A stretch of DNA of 64,000 bases from Trichosporon coremiiforme (Eukaryota > Basidiomycota > Tremellomycetes > Trichosporonales > Trichosporonaceae). Shown here piece after piece: positions 42,318 through 52,646 of the stretch; position 1 is the first letter of the stretch; each line of letters begins with the position of its first letter. The position numbers and the translations under genes were made by a program. The notes below the pieces were generated by a model. It was given only the letters and a program-made list of their open reading frames with translations. It had not been told where the DNA came from and did no database searches. The stretch is taken from contig BCJJ01000014.1 in assembly GCA_039545355.1 (NCBI GenBank), positions 1-64,000 of the forward strand, written 5' to 3'.

Positions 42318-43812
42318 CGTCGTCAGGCATTGACGTCGATGGATCTGTAGGGCCGCCGGTGCTACGGGTCGTACGGACGGGATCTGGCCGTAGTGTCGTT
42401 CCTGCGTTCCTCCGTCAAGTGGCCGAGGACCCTCCTCCCAATCAGCAGCTTGCAGAGGAAAATTCCAGCACTCCGTGTGCGCCGTGTACCACCTCCCCTG
42501 GTGTGCGTAGTGTGCTGTGCGCACGGCTAACACCGAGAACAGATGGACGGAAACAACTCTATGTGGCCAGCTTTGTCAGCGGGCTTGCCTGAGCAGTCCC
42601 AGCGGCCCACAGCTGGCGGACGAAACTGCAGAAGCGACTGCGCACGGCCAAGGCTGACACCTCGGCTGCCCCTGTTGGGCTTCTTCCTGGCCTGATGCCT
42701 GAGAGATTGAGTGCTGGGGGCTGGAGGAGACGGAGAGTTGTGGCCTTGGCTGTGTGCATGTTCCACCTGACTCGCGTCCTGGCAGTGGCCCAGGCTGGGC
42801 TGGCGGGCTAGGCGTGTGGCTGCCAGCCTCATGTCGGCAGTTTCGAAGGAACGTCTGCGGGAAAGCATGCACACACTGACGTGGCAACCGTGAGGCAGCC
42901 AATGCCTCCCGTGTGCATAGGCTCTCAACTCATGGATACACCAGCAGCAGGACGGCGCCCGAGGCCGTGGCAGTGGTATCTCGTCGTTGTCGTTTGTGTC
43001 GCTGGCAGAGGCGAGAGTGCGACTCTATCGGCGACGAGGCATGTTCCGCCTTAATTGCTTCTAGTGTGTATGCATGACAGTCTCTGCTCCTGCACCGTAT
43101 GCTGCTGAGAGGCACAGCGAGGACCAGCACGGTAGCATGGACGAGTCGAGTAGGGGGATTGCAGTGCCAGCCAACAGGTGTGTGCCTGGTGGACAGAGCT
43201 TGGTGAGTGCGGAGACCCCGCAGCAAAAGAGGTCTGGTCCTAGACAAGTTTCTCGACCGCCATGTCTCCAACGTCCAGTTCTCCAAGCCCTCCGACTCCC
43301 GACCGTCTTCAACACCACCAGTAAGCTCCCCGACAGGTTATACCCCTTGCATTCTACCCCCTGCACTGTCTCCCCCATCTGGGCTTGACCGTTGCATCAC
43401 CTTACATACCACCAAAAGCCATCTGGCACCCCGTTTTCAACGACGGAACGACCGATTCACCTCTTTCCAAAATTTGGGCCCGGACGACCCGATAGCGACC
43501 GACGCCGACGCAACCTCTGATTCAACTCCCTCGAGCTTCTTCAACAGGCAGCTACACACACACGCTTGGCAGCACACACCGACTCCTCCCCTAACTCTTC
43601 ACATCTTTCCAAAACGTTCCAACGTTCCAACACGTTGAACCAAGTCTGCACCCTCGTTCCGCCTTCCGAACTTGGCTGCTAGACCTTGCACCGAAACACA
43701 CAGCGAGTCAACCTTCGTTGCGCACCCCAAATTCCCTACCTACACCACCCCCTTCCGAACGCGAGTGAGCGACAGACAGCGCGCGCACACATATAATTCC
43801 CGACTCTTCAAC

Positions 43813-45108
43813 ATGAACCTCCTTCCTGCATTCAAGGACGACTCACTTACCAACACTGCGGAGTGGGTCAACACTGTCGGCACAAAGTTTGCTCTTGCGA
43901 CACCAGACGACCCTTTCGGTTTCGACTACTCGCTTCCCTCGGGTCAGACCCAGTCCAACATTGACTTTGTCCACCTCCTCACATCGTCAAAGTACTCGGG
44001 CACCACCAGCAATCTCCTCGCTGAGACGCTGAACCAGGCTGCGAACGCTGGTGCCGCTCAGGCTTCGAACCAGAACCAGAACCAAACCCAGAACGGCAAC
44101 GTTTCATCAGCAGCCACGAACGGCAACGACATGACCCCGCCAGGCCCTGGAATTGGAGACGGACTCTCCATCAAAGTCGCAGACTACTCTCCGACAAGCT
44201 TTGCTCAGCAGGCTTCTTCCCTCCTCGCTGCCCACGTTGCGAACGGGGCTGGCGTTTCAGCGCCTGCTTCGACTGCTCCCAACTCGGCGGCCCCAAGTCC
44301 CAGCCTGCTCCCCAACCTGTCGAACGGAGGGCCCAACAATTTCAACCTCGACGACATCACGACACCGTACGGTTCGCCTCGCATGTCTAGCGGATACAAC
44401 TCGCCTGCCTTCCAGATGTCGCCGACGCCGGGGCTTACGGCCTCGGGCTGCGTGACTGTCAACTCTACACCTGCGCCCCGCACGATCTCGCGCTGCAGCA
44501 CGCGCTCGACCAACACCAACGGCGAGAGCAAGGATGCCGAGCCGAAAGAGGAGCCGAAGCAGCTGCTGAAGCAGACGGCTTCAGGCTTCAAGCCCAAGAA
44601 GCCTCACCTTTGCCCGTACGCCAATTGCGAGCGCAACACCCGCACCTTCCGCTCCAACGCCGACCTCGAGCGCCACATCCGCTCCCACCGTGGTGAGCGG
44701 CCCCACAAGTGCCCCGCTATCGGATGCGGTAAGGCGTACGGCCAGCGCAACAAGATGGCCAACCACGTCAAGCAGCAGCACCCGCCGCTCTTCCCCATGG
44801 TCGACACGGGACGCACGCGTGGCCCCCGCCGTGTGCTCGCCGAGGCTGCCGCGAACGGAGCCGCTTCGCGCACTCCATCAGCAGCGTCCAGCGCCGCCTC
44901 GACGCCCAACAGCAGCATCCTCCACACTCCCACCCGCCCCGCGCCGTACCCGAGCCACGCCAACCTGATGCTCCAGCGCCAGATGCTCGGCAACCCCAAC
45001 GTCATGCTGCACCACCCCGTGCCCCAGGTCATGCGCGCGCCGGCACCTCAGCTCCAGCTGCCCTCCCCCCGTCTCCGCAACCCGTACGAGTCGTACCAGT
45101 GGCAGTGA
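43813..45108 (+). CDS. C2H2 zinc-finger transcription factor
   Basis: Single exon, 431 aa, from the ATG at 43813; the frame is open upstream but without an ATG. The N-terminal 260 residues are Asn/Ser/Gln-rich with S-P sites, typical of an activation region. Two adjacent C2H2 fingers lie at about 262-325: C-P-Y-A-N-C with H-I-R-S-H, linker R-G-E-R-P-H-K, then C-P-A-I-G-C with H-V-K-Q-Q-H. Spacing C-x4-C and the near-TGEKP linker fit DNA binding. The C-terminus is Pro/Ala/Gln-rich. The target genes and orthologue are unknown. The very long upstream and downstream gene-free DNA fits a strongly regulated factor. Confidence 0.82.
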   Translation: MNLLPAFKDDSLTNTAEWVNTVGTKFALATPDDPFGFDYSLPSGQTQSNIDFVHLLTSSKYSGTTSNLLAETLNQAANAGAAQASNQNQNQTQNGNVSSAATNGNDMTPPGPGIGDGLSIKVADYSPTSFAQQASSLLAAHVANGAGVSAPASTAPNSAAPSPSLLPNLSNGGPNNFNLDDITTPYGSPRMSSGYNSPAFQMSPTPGLTASGCVTVNSTPAPRTISRCSTRSTNTNGESKDAEPKEEPKQLLKQTASGFKPKKPHLCPYANCERNTRTFRSNADLERHIRSHRGERPHKCPAIGCGKAYGQRNKMANHVKQQHPPLFPMVDTGRTRGPRRVLAEAAANGAASRTPSAASSAASTPNSSILHTPTRPAPYPSHANLMLQRQMLGNPNVMLHHPVPQVMRAPAPQLQLPSPRLRNPYESYQWQ

Positions 45109-48012
45109 GCGGGCACTAGTGCAGCTTACAGTGCATTCCAATCTCACCCCCGCCCCATCCCCGACATCCAGCATAGATGACATAGAACGACCGAACTCGC
45201 ATCATCACCCCATCCCATCCATCAGTCTGTCCATCCATCAAGCACCACCTCACCACGCATTACACTCATCTCACACCCACCAAAATGTGCATATTCCTCT
45301 TCTCTCTCAACATCAACTCGAACTCTCCGCATTACTCCTCCTCAAAGACTGTGCATCATTCTCATCTCTCCTCCCTACCCCTTATCCCTCTTACACCGCT
45401 ACACCCAAAACAAGAAAAGAAGAAGTCACAACAATCAACAGCCTAAAGAGCAACAAAGAACAATATCATCCCATTCCGTACCAGCATGTGTCCATATGTT
45501 CCCCTACCCCTCCGTACCAATGGATAATTGGGCTACCGTCGACGTGTCATAGGCTTTCTATGCATAGGTTCCCCGGCAGTCACACACTGGACTTTTCTGC
45601 AGCTCCGTGCGCTCCGTGCTGTTCGCTCACGCCAACTCACGCGCCGCCTCGTGTGCCTGCCTGTGCCTCACGCGCTTAGCCACGCCTGGCAGCGGATGTG
45701 CACAGAGAGGAGGAAATACTGGGTAGAAGAGCAAGTTTGCGAGCTCTAAGGCTCGCCCCGGGCAAGTGGAATCTTCTCCTCGTCCACTCCCCTCCTTGCA
45801 TTATGAGTAGACATCGACGGCGCCGTGGCTGTTACGCCATAGAAGTTCGCTTTGATACACGCACACTAAGCGCGAGACGGACGGCGCGTCGCCACAGAAC
45901 AGTACCCTCGGAACGCGCGAACGCACAGGTCCCCGACCTGGCGTGCTCGCAGCGACCAACGCGTGTGTGTATCGAGTTATCCCCGAATGCATAGGAGAAA
46001 CTCTCCACCGAATGGTTCCAAGAAGCCCCTCACTCTGGACCGACCCATACAGAAGGTACATATGACAAGCCGTATCGTCATTGTCCTCCTCAATCACGAT
46101 AGACAAGCAGGCGATCCGATCGACGCATGTCTCACCCAAACTTTTGCTTCTGGCCCCGAAACTGCTTCGACAATTCCATAATTCCATTGTCTAGCCTTCT
46201 CGAGACCAGGAGTTACGACTGCATCCACAGCAACGACCAGTCGACTCGTCGTTCGTGGATGACAACGACCACTGAGCGGTGACCACTCGGAGGACGGTGC
46301 GCCGGCGGGATCGCCCGGAAAAACTCTCGTTGCCGGCGGCACTCGCCGACTCGGTCCTGGCGTTCTGGCGTGCACGGAACCTCCACCTGTCCGCCGTTCC
46401 GTCCGGGCACCGCTACCTGAGACCTGTTCCGCATACCGCTCCGCCGTTCCCGGCATGCTATCATACTAGGCGGACTTTTATCGACTGCGCAGCATATCGT
46501 GATAAGAAGAGAAATATGCGTTATCGAACGCCCAAAAATTGGGCAGAAGGGACAAGAAAAAAGTGGAGGCCACAACGCCACTGATAACGGCGTGCGCGGC
46601 GTGCTTATCTGCCCCCGTTCTGCACGTGTGGCTAAAAGGCACGAGACCCTATGCGCCGATTGGGCGGTGACCTCCACTTGCAGCTGGCTTGGACGACCCG
46701 TCTTGTGGCGGCATACTCGTCTGCACCCGCACCTTCTTGCTCACCACTGCGTTCGGCGTCGAGATGAGGGCCGGAGCATGCATATCCACTTCCCCGCACT
46801 TCTGAATGCGGCTCCACAACATGCGGCGATCACTGCGGAGTATACGAGGCTTGGAAAGCTTGGCGCCGGTCTAGACTTGGTCTACCGTGGGAACTTTCGG
46901 GAGAAGTACCGGCATCCAAGCCAGCGCCGGGCGCCGCTCACAAATGTCAGATCGCCCGCTGGCAACAACACTTGCACACATGCACATTCATTCCCAGAAT
47001 GGATCGCGATCTCGACCTCGCACACGGCCATCCGTGCTGGAGGAGGGCGCAGACAAGTGCGGGGAAGCAGGAGCCGGGGCCGCGCCAACTTCTGCGAGGA
47101 GCCTCGGTATACTGACGCCCGGTTGCCTGCCACCCACTTGAGAGGTCACGAGGACAAGGAGGGTGGGGGAGCGCCGTCGCCCTTCCCCGCATTCTGCACG
47201 GGCGCTGGAGTCCCCGCATCGTGGGCTCGGGGCCGCTAATTCCTAGCTCGTCGCTGCTAGTTTCGTAGGTGAGCGGGTGAACCATCCGTTCTGCATCGAA
47301 CGTCGACATGGAGATGCAACGATGTGATTACAGCCCGGGAGAATCAGTTCTGGGCAGTCAGCGTACACGTTCGCCGGCCTCCACCTGCTCAGGGCAAGAG
47401 ATAACGACGGACGATTAGTTTCCGTTTCCGTCGACTCCTTCCCCTCCAGCCCTCCACCGCAGGCTGCATACGGTAAAAGCGACGGCTGAATGTAGTTGAG
47501 TGAAGAATTTTGCTCCCGCCAAGCCCGCAAGCTGCCGTGAGTGCCGCCGTCCCCGCCGAAACCCAGCGGGCCCAGGGTGAGTAGCCCCTGAGTAGTCGCC
47601 GGTCCCGGCCTCCGTTGGGCCCACTGCAGGAGGGAACGGCCTCCACTTTGGCCACTTTGGGTCCAACACGTGCCCGTTGTGCACTGTACGACTGGCCTCG
47701 GACGTCTCGGATTTGGCGGGCGAAGGCGCGACCCCGCATCCGCGATCCCCCTCGTCCCGCCGCTGTCCCTGGCTCACCCAGCCGCAAAGCTGCATCCTGC
47801 ATCCACACCACCTGACATGTATATGATCGACACGCTTCCTGCTGTTGCCATTTGCCAAGCACCCATCACAACCCGACTCGTGCAATCTCACCCACTAGCA
47901 CTCTCATCGTCACACCTACTGCATCTACTACTACCACGATACTGTCGACCAGACCAATCCTGTCGACCTCTACTCCCACTCTACCATCACGACCACCGAG
48001 AAATTAAACAAC
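45109..48012. other. 2.9-kb intergenic region
   Basis: The first 400 bases are A/C-rich and look like the zinc-finger mRNA trailer. The longest frame (46499-47239, plus) has random-looking Arg/His/Cys-rich composition and was not accepted. The 150 bases before 48013 are rich in C, A and T, like a leader. Confidence 0.5.
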
Positions 48013-48649
48013 ATGACGTTCCCCTCCCCCCTCACCGTGCCCAACTGGCGCCGCTCCCCCGCTTCCAGCACTACCACAACACCCTCTGGATCCCCCGACG
48101 ACCGCCTCAATGCCCTCCTCGAGCACTGCGAGAGCGGAACGCATTCATTCCAGCGCGAACGTGAAGAGCGTGAGTATTTCCCGCCGGGCCGTCGCTTTCG
48201 CCACCCCTCCCCCGTTGGAGTAATCGGTACACCGTGCAAGATTGCATACCGTGCGCCATCTCCAGCCTGCCCCATGGCACATGCTCCGCCCCGTGCAGAG
48301 TGACCGTTTGTGACAGCAGTGACAGTGGAATCGAGTCACGTCCGCACCTTAGCGTAGCGTACTCTAGCGTAGTGGATAGAAATTCGACCAGCCTCCACTC
48401 CACACCTCCACGGGAAACTGAGGGGAGGAGCAAAGTGATCCCGCCACCGCCTCACCGAGAGGAAACACAGCTGACATCGCAGTCGCCAAGGCCAACGCTG
48501 CCGTCGCCGCTGCCACGAAACAGCAGCAGGAGACTGCTGCCCAGCAGCCGAAACGAGGGCCGCTCATGTCGCTTCTCTCCCTCACGCGGCCGCGGGAAGA
48601 GTCCCACTTCGACCCGTCCAAGAACCCCAAGCTGCATCACCTCATCTAA
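48013..48649 (+). CDS. Small two-exon protein, unknown
   Basis: Exons 48013-48169 and 48483-48649 give 107 aa. The 313-nt intron is the longest in the window and ends ACAGCTGACATCGCAG. The model is supported because both exons look coding and keep frame: an N-terminal S/T/P-rich part with L-N-A-L-L-E-H-C, then an Ala/Gln-rich helix (K-A-N-A-A-V-A-A-A-T-K-Q-Q-Q) and a basic end (R-G-P-L-M-S-L-L-S-L-T-R-P-R). The C-terminus K-L-H-H-L-I is short and conserved-looking. No family recognised. Confidence 0.6.
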
Positions 48650-50559
48650 GCGAGTGCGAGTGTCAGCGTGTGAGCGCAGAGCAGCGAGACCACCCGGCGC
48701 GGACCTTAGTAACTAAGGCTCTCGACGTCGACAGCGAACGATACCCGCCGAGCCCGGGAGCCGGACTCGGGCGAAGAAGCAGCCAGAGAAGTGAAGAACG
48801 AAGCGACCCGCAACGTAGCAGACGTCGTAAAAGCACAACGGACAATATCACCCACCACCTAGTAGAAACGTTATGACCCCTCCAAAACCATTGTGCATTA
48901 GTGTTTGTAGTTTATGCATTGTTGTCATTTCTGCTGGAGACGGCGCCAGGCGCATTGTTGCTCAGGTCTTGCTGAGTCCGCGAGTTTGATTGTTTGTACT
49001 GCGCGGAGGGCGTGAGAGTGAGATGAGACGTCATCTACGCCCCCGTGATGCGCTCAGCCAATCTACGCCCTGGTATTGTGACTGGGCCCAGTGACATGTG
49101 GCCAAGGTGGGTGAGTGGGTGTGACTGCGTGTGTATCTCTCGGTGTTGGTGTGGAGTGGGATTCTTCGTTTATCGGACATCACGGTCGGGGGAAAGGTAC
49201 GAGTGTGGAGTACATCGGTCTTGGGTTTCCCGGAACGCCGAAAAATGAGACTGATGTCTGGACCCGCACGCTCGCAGCTAGTTTCCCGATTGCGAGCCGT
49301 GAAGGCGAGTCATGAATGAAGGATGAATGCTTTGGCGTGTCGGGTACCGGGTCACAGGAACGGCCATGACGCGGTAGACTGCGAGATGGACGCGGGGTGC
49401 GAACGTCAATCGCTCGGTGCTCCGGTCCGCAGTCATGAGCCAGTACTGAGGATATGACGAGTTGGTGTTCCAAGCTGCGCGCTTTAGAACGACAGAACTG
49501 CAGGAGACGACATGGAATAGGCCGGGGCGATCGGGAAGTTCGCACAAGTCACTAAGAGAGGTATTTGAGAGAGGCGTGATCGCTGCGCGCCGCACGGCCA
49601 GGTGGCCGCTTGCAGAAAGACACCCGTGGCGTCTGGACGTCTGGACTCGAGTCACCTGAGTCATGAGCTAGCTGAGCCAGCTGAGCCAGCTGAGAGGATA
49701 GCGTGAGCTTTGAGAGTCACCTCTGTCACTCCTGGCCTCAGCCGGATCAGGGAGGGGCACATGGCAGAACACCAACATTGTGCGTTCCTGACGAACAGCT
49801 GATGAACGTCAGCGTGAACGACAGCGTGACCTCGAATTGCTCCCCTGCTCATTCCTCGCCACTGTGCAGAGGACAGGGCGGTCGTGAGGCACACGTGCAG
49901 AACTGAAGCTATCACGGTCCGCGGGCCGATCCCCATTGCCTCAGCATGCCAGCAGTGTTTGAATGAGAAGCCGGGGTCAGAGTTGGTGGCAGTGAAACCC
50001 TAAGCCCAATCTTGGCAGGTCATCTTCTCATCCCACCACTCATACTCGGAGGCAGACGAGAGGCGCAGAAACATTTCCTCTGTGATGTCTGAAGCGGGAT
50101 CTATGATACGGGGGTGCGTCGTAATATCGTTCGGTCCGCGGAGGACGGCGAGGGTGTGGTAGGTTCGCCGTTGCCCCTGGAGTTCCACTCTGCCGTCCAC
50201 TCCTGGCTCACCCTGGGCTCACTCTCGGTTCACGTCTCACGCCCACGACATCAGTTCCCCAGCTTCCTCTCCGAGTACACCGAAACGCACCCGGTGGTGT
50301 AGAGGGCAGCAGTACAACCATCGCAGACTCGGTGAGCGATCTGGCTCACTGGCGTACGGCACCCTGAGGGCGTGAGGGCGTTGGTGAGACGTCTGGTGAG
50401 CGCTTGATGGCTCTGCACCTCGCGTGCTGATCTTCCCACTGTCACCTCTGCTCACTTCTCACATTGCACAACGAACGAAACAGCGAGCAGCACGGTACAC
50501 CTGCTCGCTGAACCACCGCCGACTCTCTCGTCATCTCCCACAACATTACAACAAAGACG
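48650..50559. other. 1.9-kb intergenic region
   Basis: No supportable coding frame on either strand. It includes the 9-mer array at 49670-49694. The last 100 bases before 50560 look like a leader. Confidence 0.5.
49670..49694. repeat. Tandem 9-mer AGCTGAGCC, nearly three copies
   Basis: Perfect copies at 49670 and 49679 and a partial third at 49688 are read directly. Recent slippage product; no gene is affected. Confidence 0.8.
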
Positions 50560-51309
50560 ATGATCGCCCTCCTCCTCCTGCCTCTCGTCCTCTCAGCTCC
50601 CTTCCAAGCCCCCTTCATACCCGACCACCCCTCACCCCCACCCCTCGCGATCGCCCCGCACGCCAAGCCCGAAGTCCTGAAAGCCGGCTTCAGCTCACGC
50701 GGATCAGGTATTCCGGTCCTGCACGATTTCTGCTCGGGTCATGACCTCGTCAAGGTTCTGAATGCGGACGAGACCAGTATTCATGTCTACCATGCGTCGA
50801 GGGGATTTTGCGTGAGCTTGTTCGCACCCGATGCCGAGGTTGCTGTGACGGTCACTATGCCGGTCTCGCAGAGCTCTCTGTCAAGTCCTGCCGATGGCGG
50901 TAGCCAGGACACCGGAGGTCCGGTCAGCTGGGAGGAGGGTCCAGGTGAGGAGGAGGAGTATGAAGGCGATTCAGATCTGCGACTGGGCGTACCCCGGAAC
51001 GACGAGGGGCGTATCGATGAAGGAGGGGAAGTATGCCAGGCTCGCTCCGTCTCCACACGACTGAGAATTGCGTCTGTATCCTCACCCAGATCGAACAAGA
51101 GAGGAGCGATATGGAGGTGTGTCTGGGCTCATAGCCGCACTCCTCACTTGAGCCACACCACGCTGGCTATACGCCAACCACGTGCTAAACGACCACCACG
51201 ACAAGGACACTGTTCGCGCTCCCTCTTTATGTGTTGTACCAATACCTCATGCACGCGATCCCAGGCAAAGAGGGTACAAGGCACAGTCGGAGAGGTTTGT
51301 TGTTGTTGA
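50560..51309 (+). CDS. Predicted secreted protein, unknown; 3' end uncertain
   Basis: ATG at 50560, 249 aa as one open frame. The first 15 residues (M-I-A-L-L-L-L-P-L-V-L-S-A-P-F) form a good signal peptide with possible cleavage after S-A. A Pro-rich stretch follows, then a compact part with two Cys residues (about residues 66 and 90) and V-A-V-T-V-T-M. Then comes an acidic segment (E-E-G-P-G-E-E-E-E-Y-E-G). After about residue 165 the sequence turns Arg/His/Ser-rich and less coding-like, so an intron or an earlier exon end may have been missed. No family recognised. Confidence 0.45.
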   Translation: MIALLLLPLVLSAPFQAPFIPDHPSPPPLAIAPHAKPEVLKAGFSSRGSGIPVLHDFCSGHDLVKVLNADETSIHVYHASRGFCVSLFAPDAEVAVTVTMPVSQSSLSSPADGGSQDTGGPVSWEEGPGEEEEYEGDSDLRLGVPRNDEGRIDEGGEVCQARSVSTRLRIASVSSPRSNKRGAIWRCVWAHSRTPHLSHTTLAIRQPRAKRPPRQGHCSRSLFMCCTNTSCTRSQAKRVQGTVGEVCCC

Positions 51310-51638
51310 CCATCCAAGTCACGTGAGCTCATATTCCCATTGTTGACCCAGGCGCGTCTTGGCCACCAGACCAGACCAGGGAAGGAATGTCGGCGCCCGG
51401 GTAACAAGCAGTCCCTAGCTCAGCGATAGTGGTATATCTCATTTTCATGGCGTTCGTGGAGGTCGCATTGACCACATCGTCCTCCACACTATACCCCGCT
51501 TCGTCACCGCGCCCGCTGCGTCGTGTGCACAGCACCTCGCCTCCCTCCGTCGTCCTCCGAGTTTCTCGCCCTGGTCCGAGTTTCTCGCCTCGTCCAAGTC
51601 TCCTGCTTCGTCCGAGCGACTAACTCGTTGTCGACACG
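51310..51638. other. Intergenic region
   Basis: About 330 bases between two plus-strand genes. The last 100 bases are rich in C and T with repeated short runs around CCTCGTCCAAG/CGAGTTTCTCGCC (51555-51615), probably a leader. Nothing else seen. Confidence 0.4.
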
Positions 51639-52325
51639 ATGGCCGCCGTTCGCTCAATACCGCGGCCCCTCCTCTCCCAGGCAGTCCGAATAGCCCGTCA
51701 CTCCCTCACACCACGGGCTGTATCCCGACTCTCGCGCCTCTCTTCTCTGTACGCACTCACGATCCTGAGTCGACTGCGCTACGTCCTCGCGCGGCGGATA
51801 CCCGCCCTCATCGCCCGACAAGTCTCCCGAATCACGACACCCGTGTACGCGTCCAAGATCCTTCGTTCTCAAGTACGCAGTAATGTGCGCCGATTACTCT
51901 CGCGCTTGTTGCAGCAATTGGCACTGAGGGCTGTTCTGGGATTATTGCCCCTCGGCCTCAGCCCGCTGCTGCTGAGTGCGCTCTCGGCCCTCGTCGGGTC
52001 CGCGGCCAGCAATGCCGCAGCCGTCGTCGCGTCCCAGGTCGTCGGCCTCCTGCCCCAGGACACCGTCACGCGAGTGCTAGAGGAGATCCGACTACATGCC
52101 GAAGCGGTGCGGGAGGTCATCGGCGAGGAGATTCGGAGAAAATTCGAAGTCGGCAGCGTTGTCGAGTACGTCCGGCTGATTGAGTGGGCGCAGTGGCGCC
52201 TGTCGATTGAGCGACTCGCGGGACTGGAGGGTGTCCAGATGGCTGTGAGGGAGATGGTTGCCCGGGTCGTGACGACGATAGGCGAGAGCGCCATACTGCC
52301 TAGTCCGAAGGCTTTGCTGGCCTAG
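51639..52325 (+). CDS. Arg/Leu-rich protein with acid-free N-terminal half, unknown
   Basis: Single exon, 228 aa, from ATG at 51639. The first 140 residues contain no Asp or Glu but about nineteen Arg. Residues 1-70 look like a mitochondrial presequence or membrane-binding amphipathic helices, and residues 98-140 are hydrophobic (L-G-L-L-P-L-G-L-S-P-L-L-L, then small residues with A-A-A-V-V-A-S), enough for one or two membrane spans. The C-terminal 85 residues are ordinary mixed-charge helix (L-E-E-I-R-L-H-A-E-A-V-R-E-V-I-G-E-E). The charge pattern is that of a real protein rather than chance, but I know no family. Mitochondrial location is inferred. Confidence 0.55.
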   Translation: MAAVRSIPRPLLSQAVRIARHSLTPRAVSRLSRLSSLYALTILSRLRYVLARRIPALIARQVSRITTPVYASKILRSQVRSNVRRLLSRLLQQLALRAVLGLLPLGLSPLLLSALSALVGSAASNAAAVVASQVVGLLPQDTVTRVLEEIRLHAEAVREVIGEEIRRKFEVGSVVEYVRLIEWAQWRLSIERLAGLEGVQMAVREMVARVVTTIGESAILPSPKALLA

Positions 52326-52646
52326 GCAAACAACCCATGTCTTCTACTGTGAATCGCCGTCTCTCGTTATCATGACCTTTGATGTCAACCTTTCCACCTC
52401 ACGGCATCTAGATACCCTCTTCTCACTCCCCGCCCGTCCAAGGGCTCGCCGCTAGCTGAGGCTCGTCACAGTTCGTCTCGTTGTATAGTGCATAGTGCAT
52501 GTAAAACTCTACAGGTCTAATAAAAATGAAAAATGGAAAAAATAACCATGGTCCGTAATGATCTATGGGCGACCGAGCCCTCTATCTGCAGCTCTCTTTG
52601 CTGTCCACCAAGCTCACCCCGAACTACTCGCTGCGCTCGCTCCTCG
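52326..52646. other. Convergent intergenic region
   Basis: Trailers of the Arg/Leu-rich gene (plus) and the transporter gene (minus). An A-rich run at about 52518-52545 may be part of a polyadenylation area. No gene seen. Confidence 0.45.

Larger units (their letters stand above)
39039..43812. other. 4.8-kb gene-poor region upstream of the zinc-finger gene
   Basis: No frame has domain-like sequence or coding-type codon use. Local microrepeats occur at 41069-41103, 41922-41951 and 42288-42317. From about 43250 the sequence becomes rich in C and A, which looks like the long leader of the zinc-finger gene. The rest could be promoter, untranslated or non-coding RNA sequence. Confidence 0.5.

Noticed and set aside
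46499..47239. 246-aa plus-strand frame
   Set aside because: Random-looking Arg/His/Cys-rich sequence, no conserved blocks, not flanked by splice signals that extend it.
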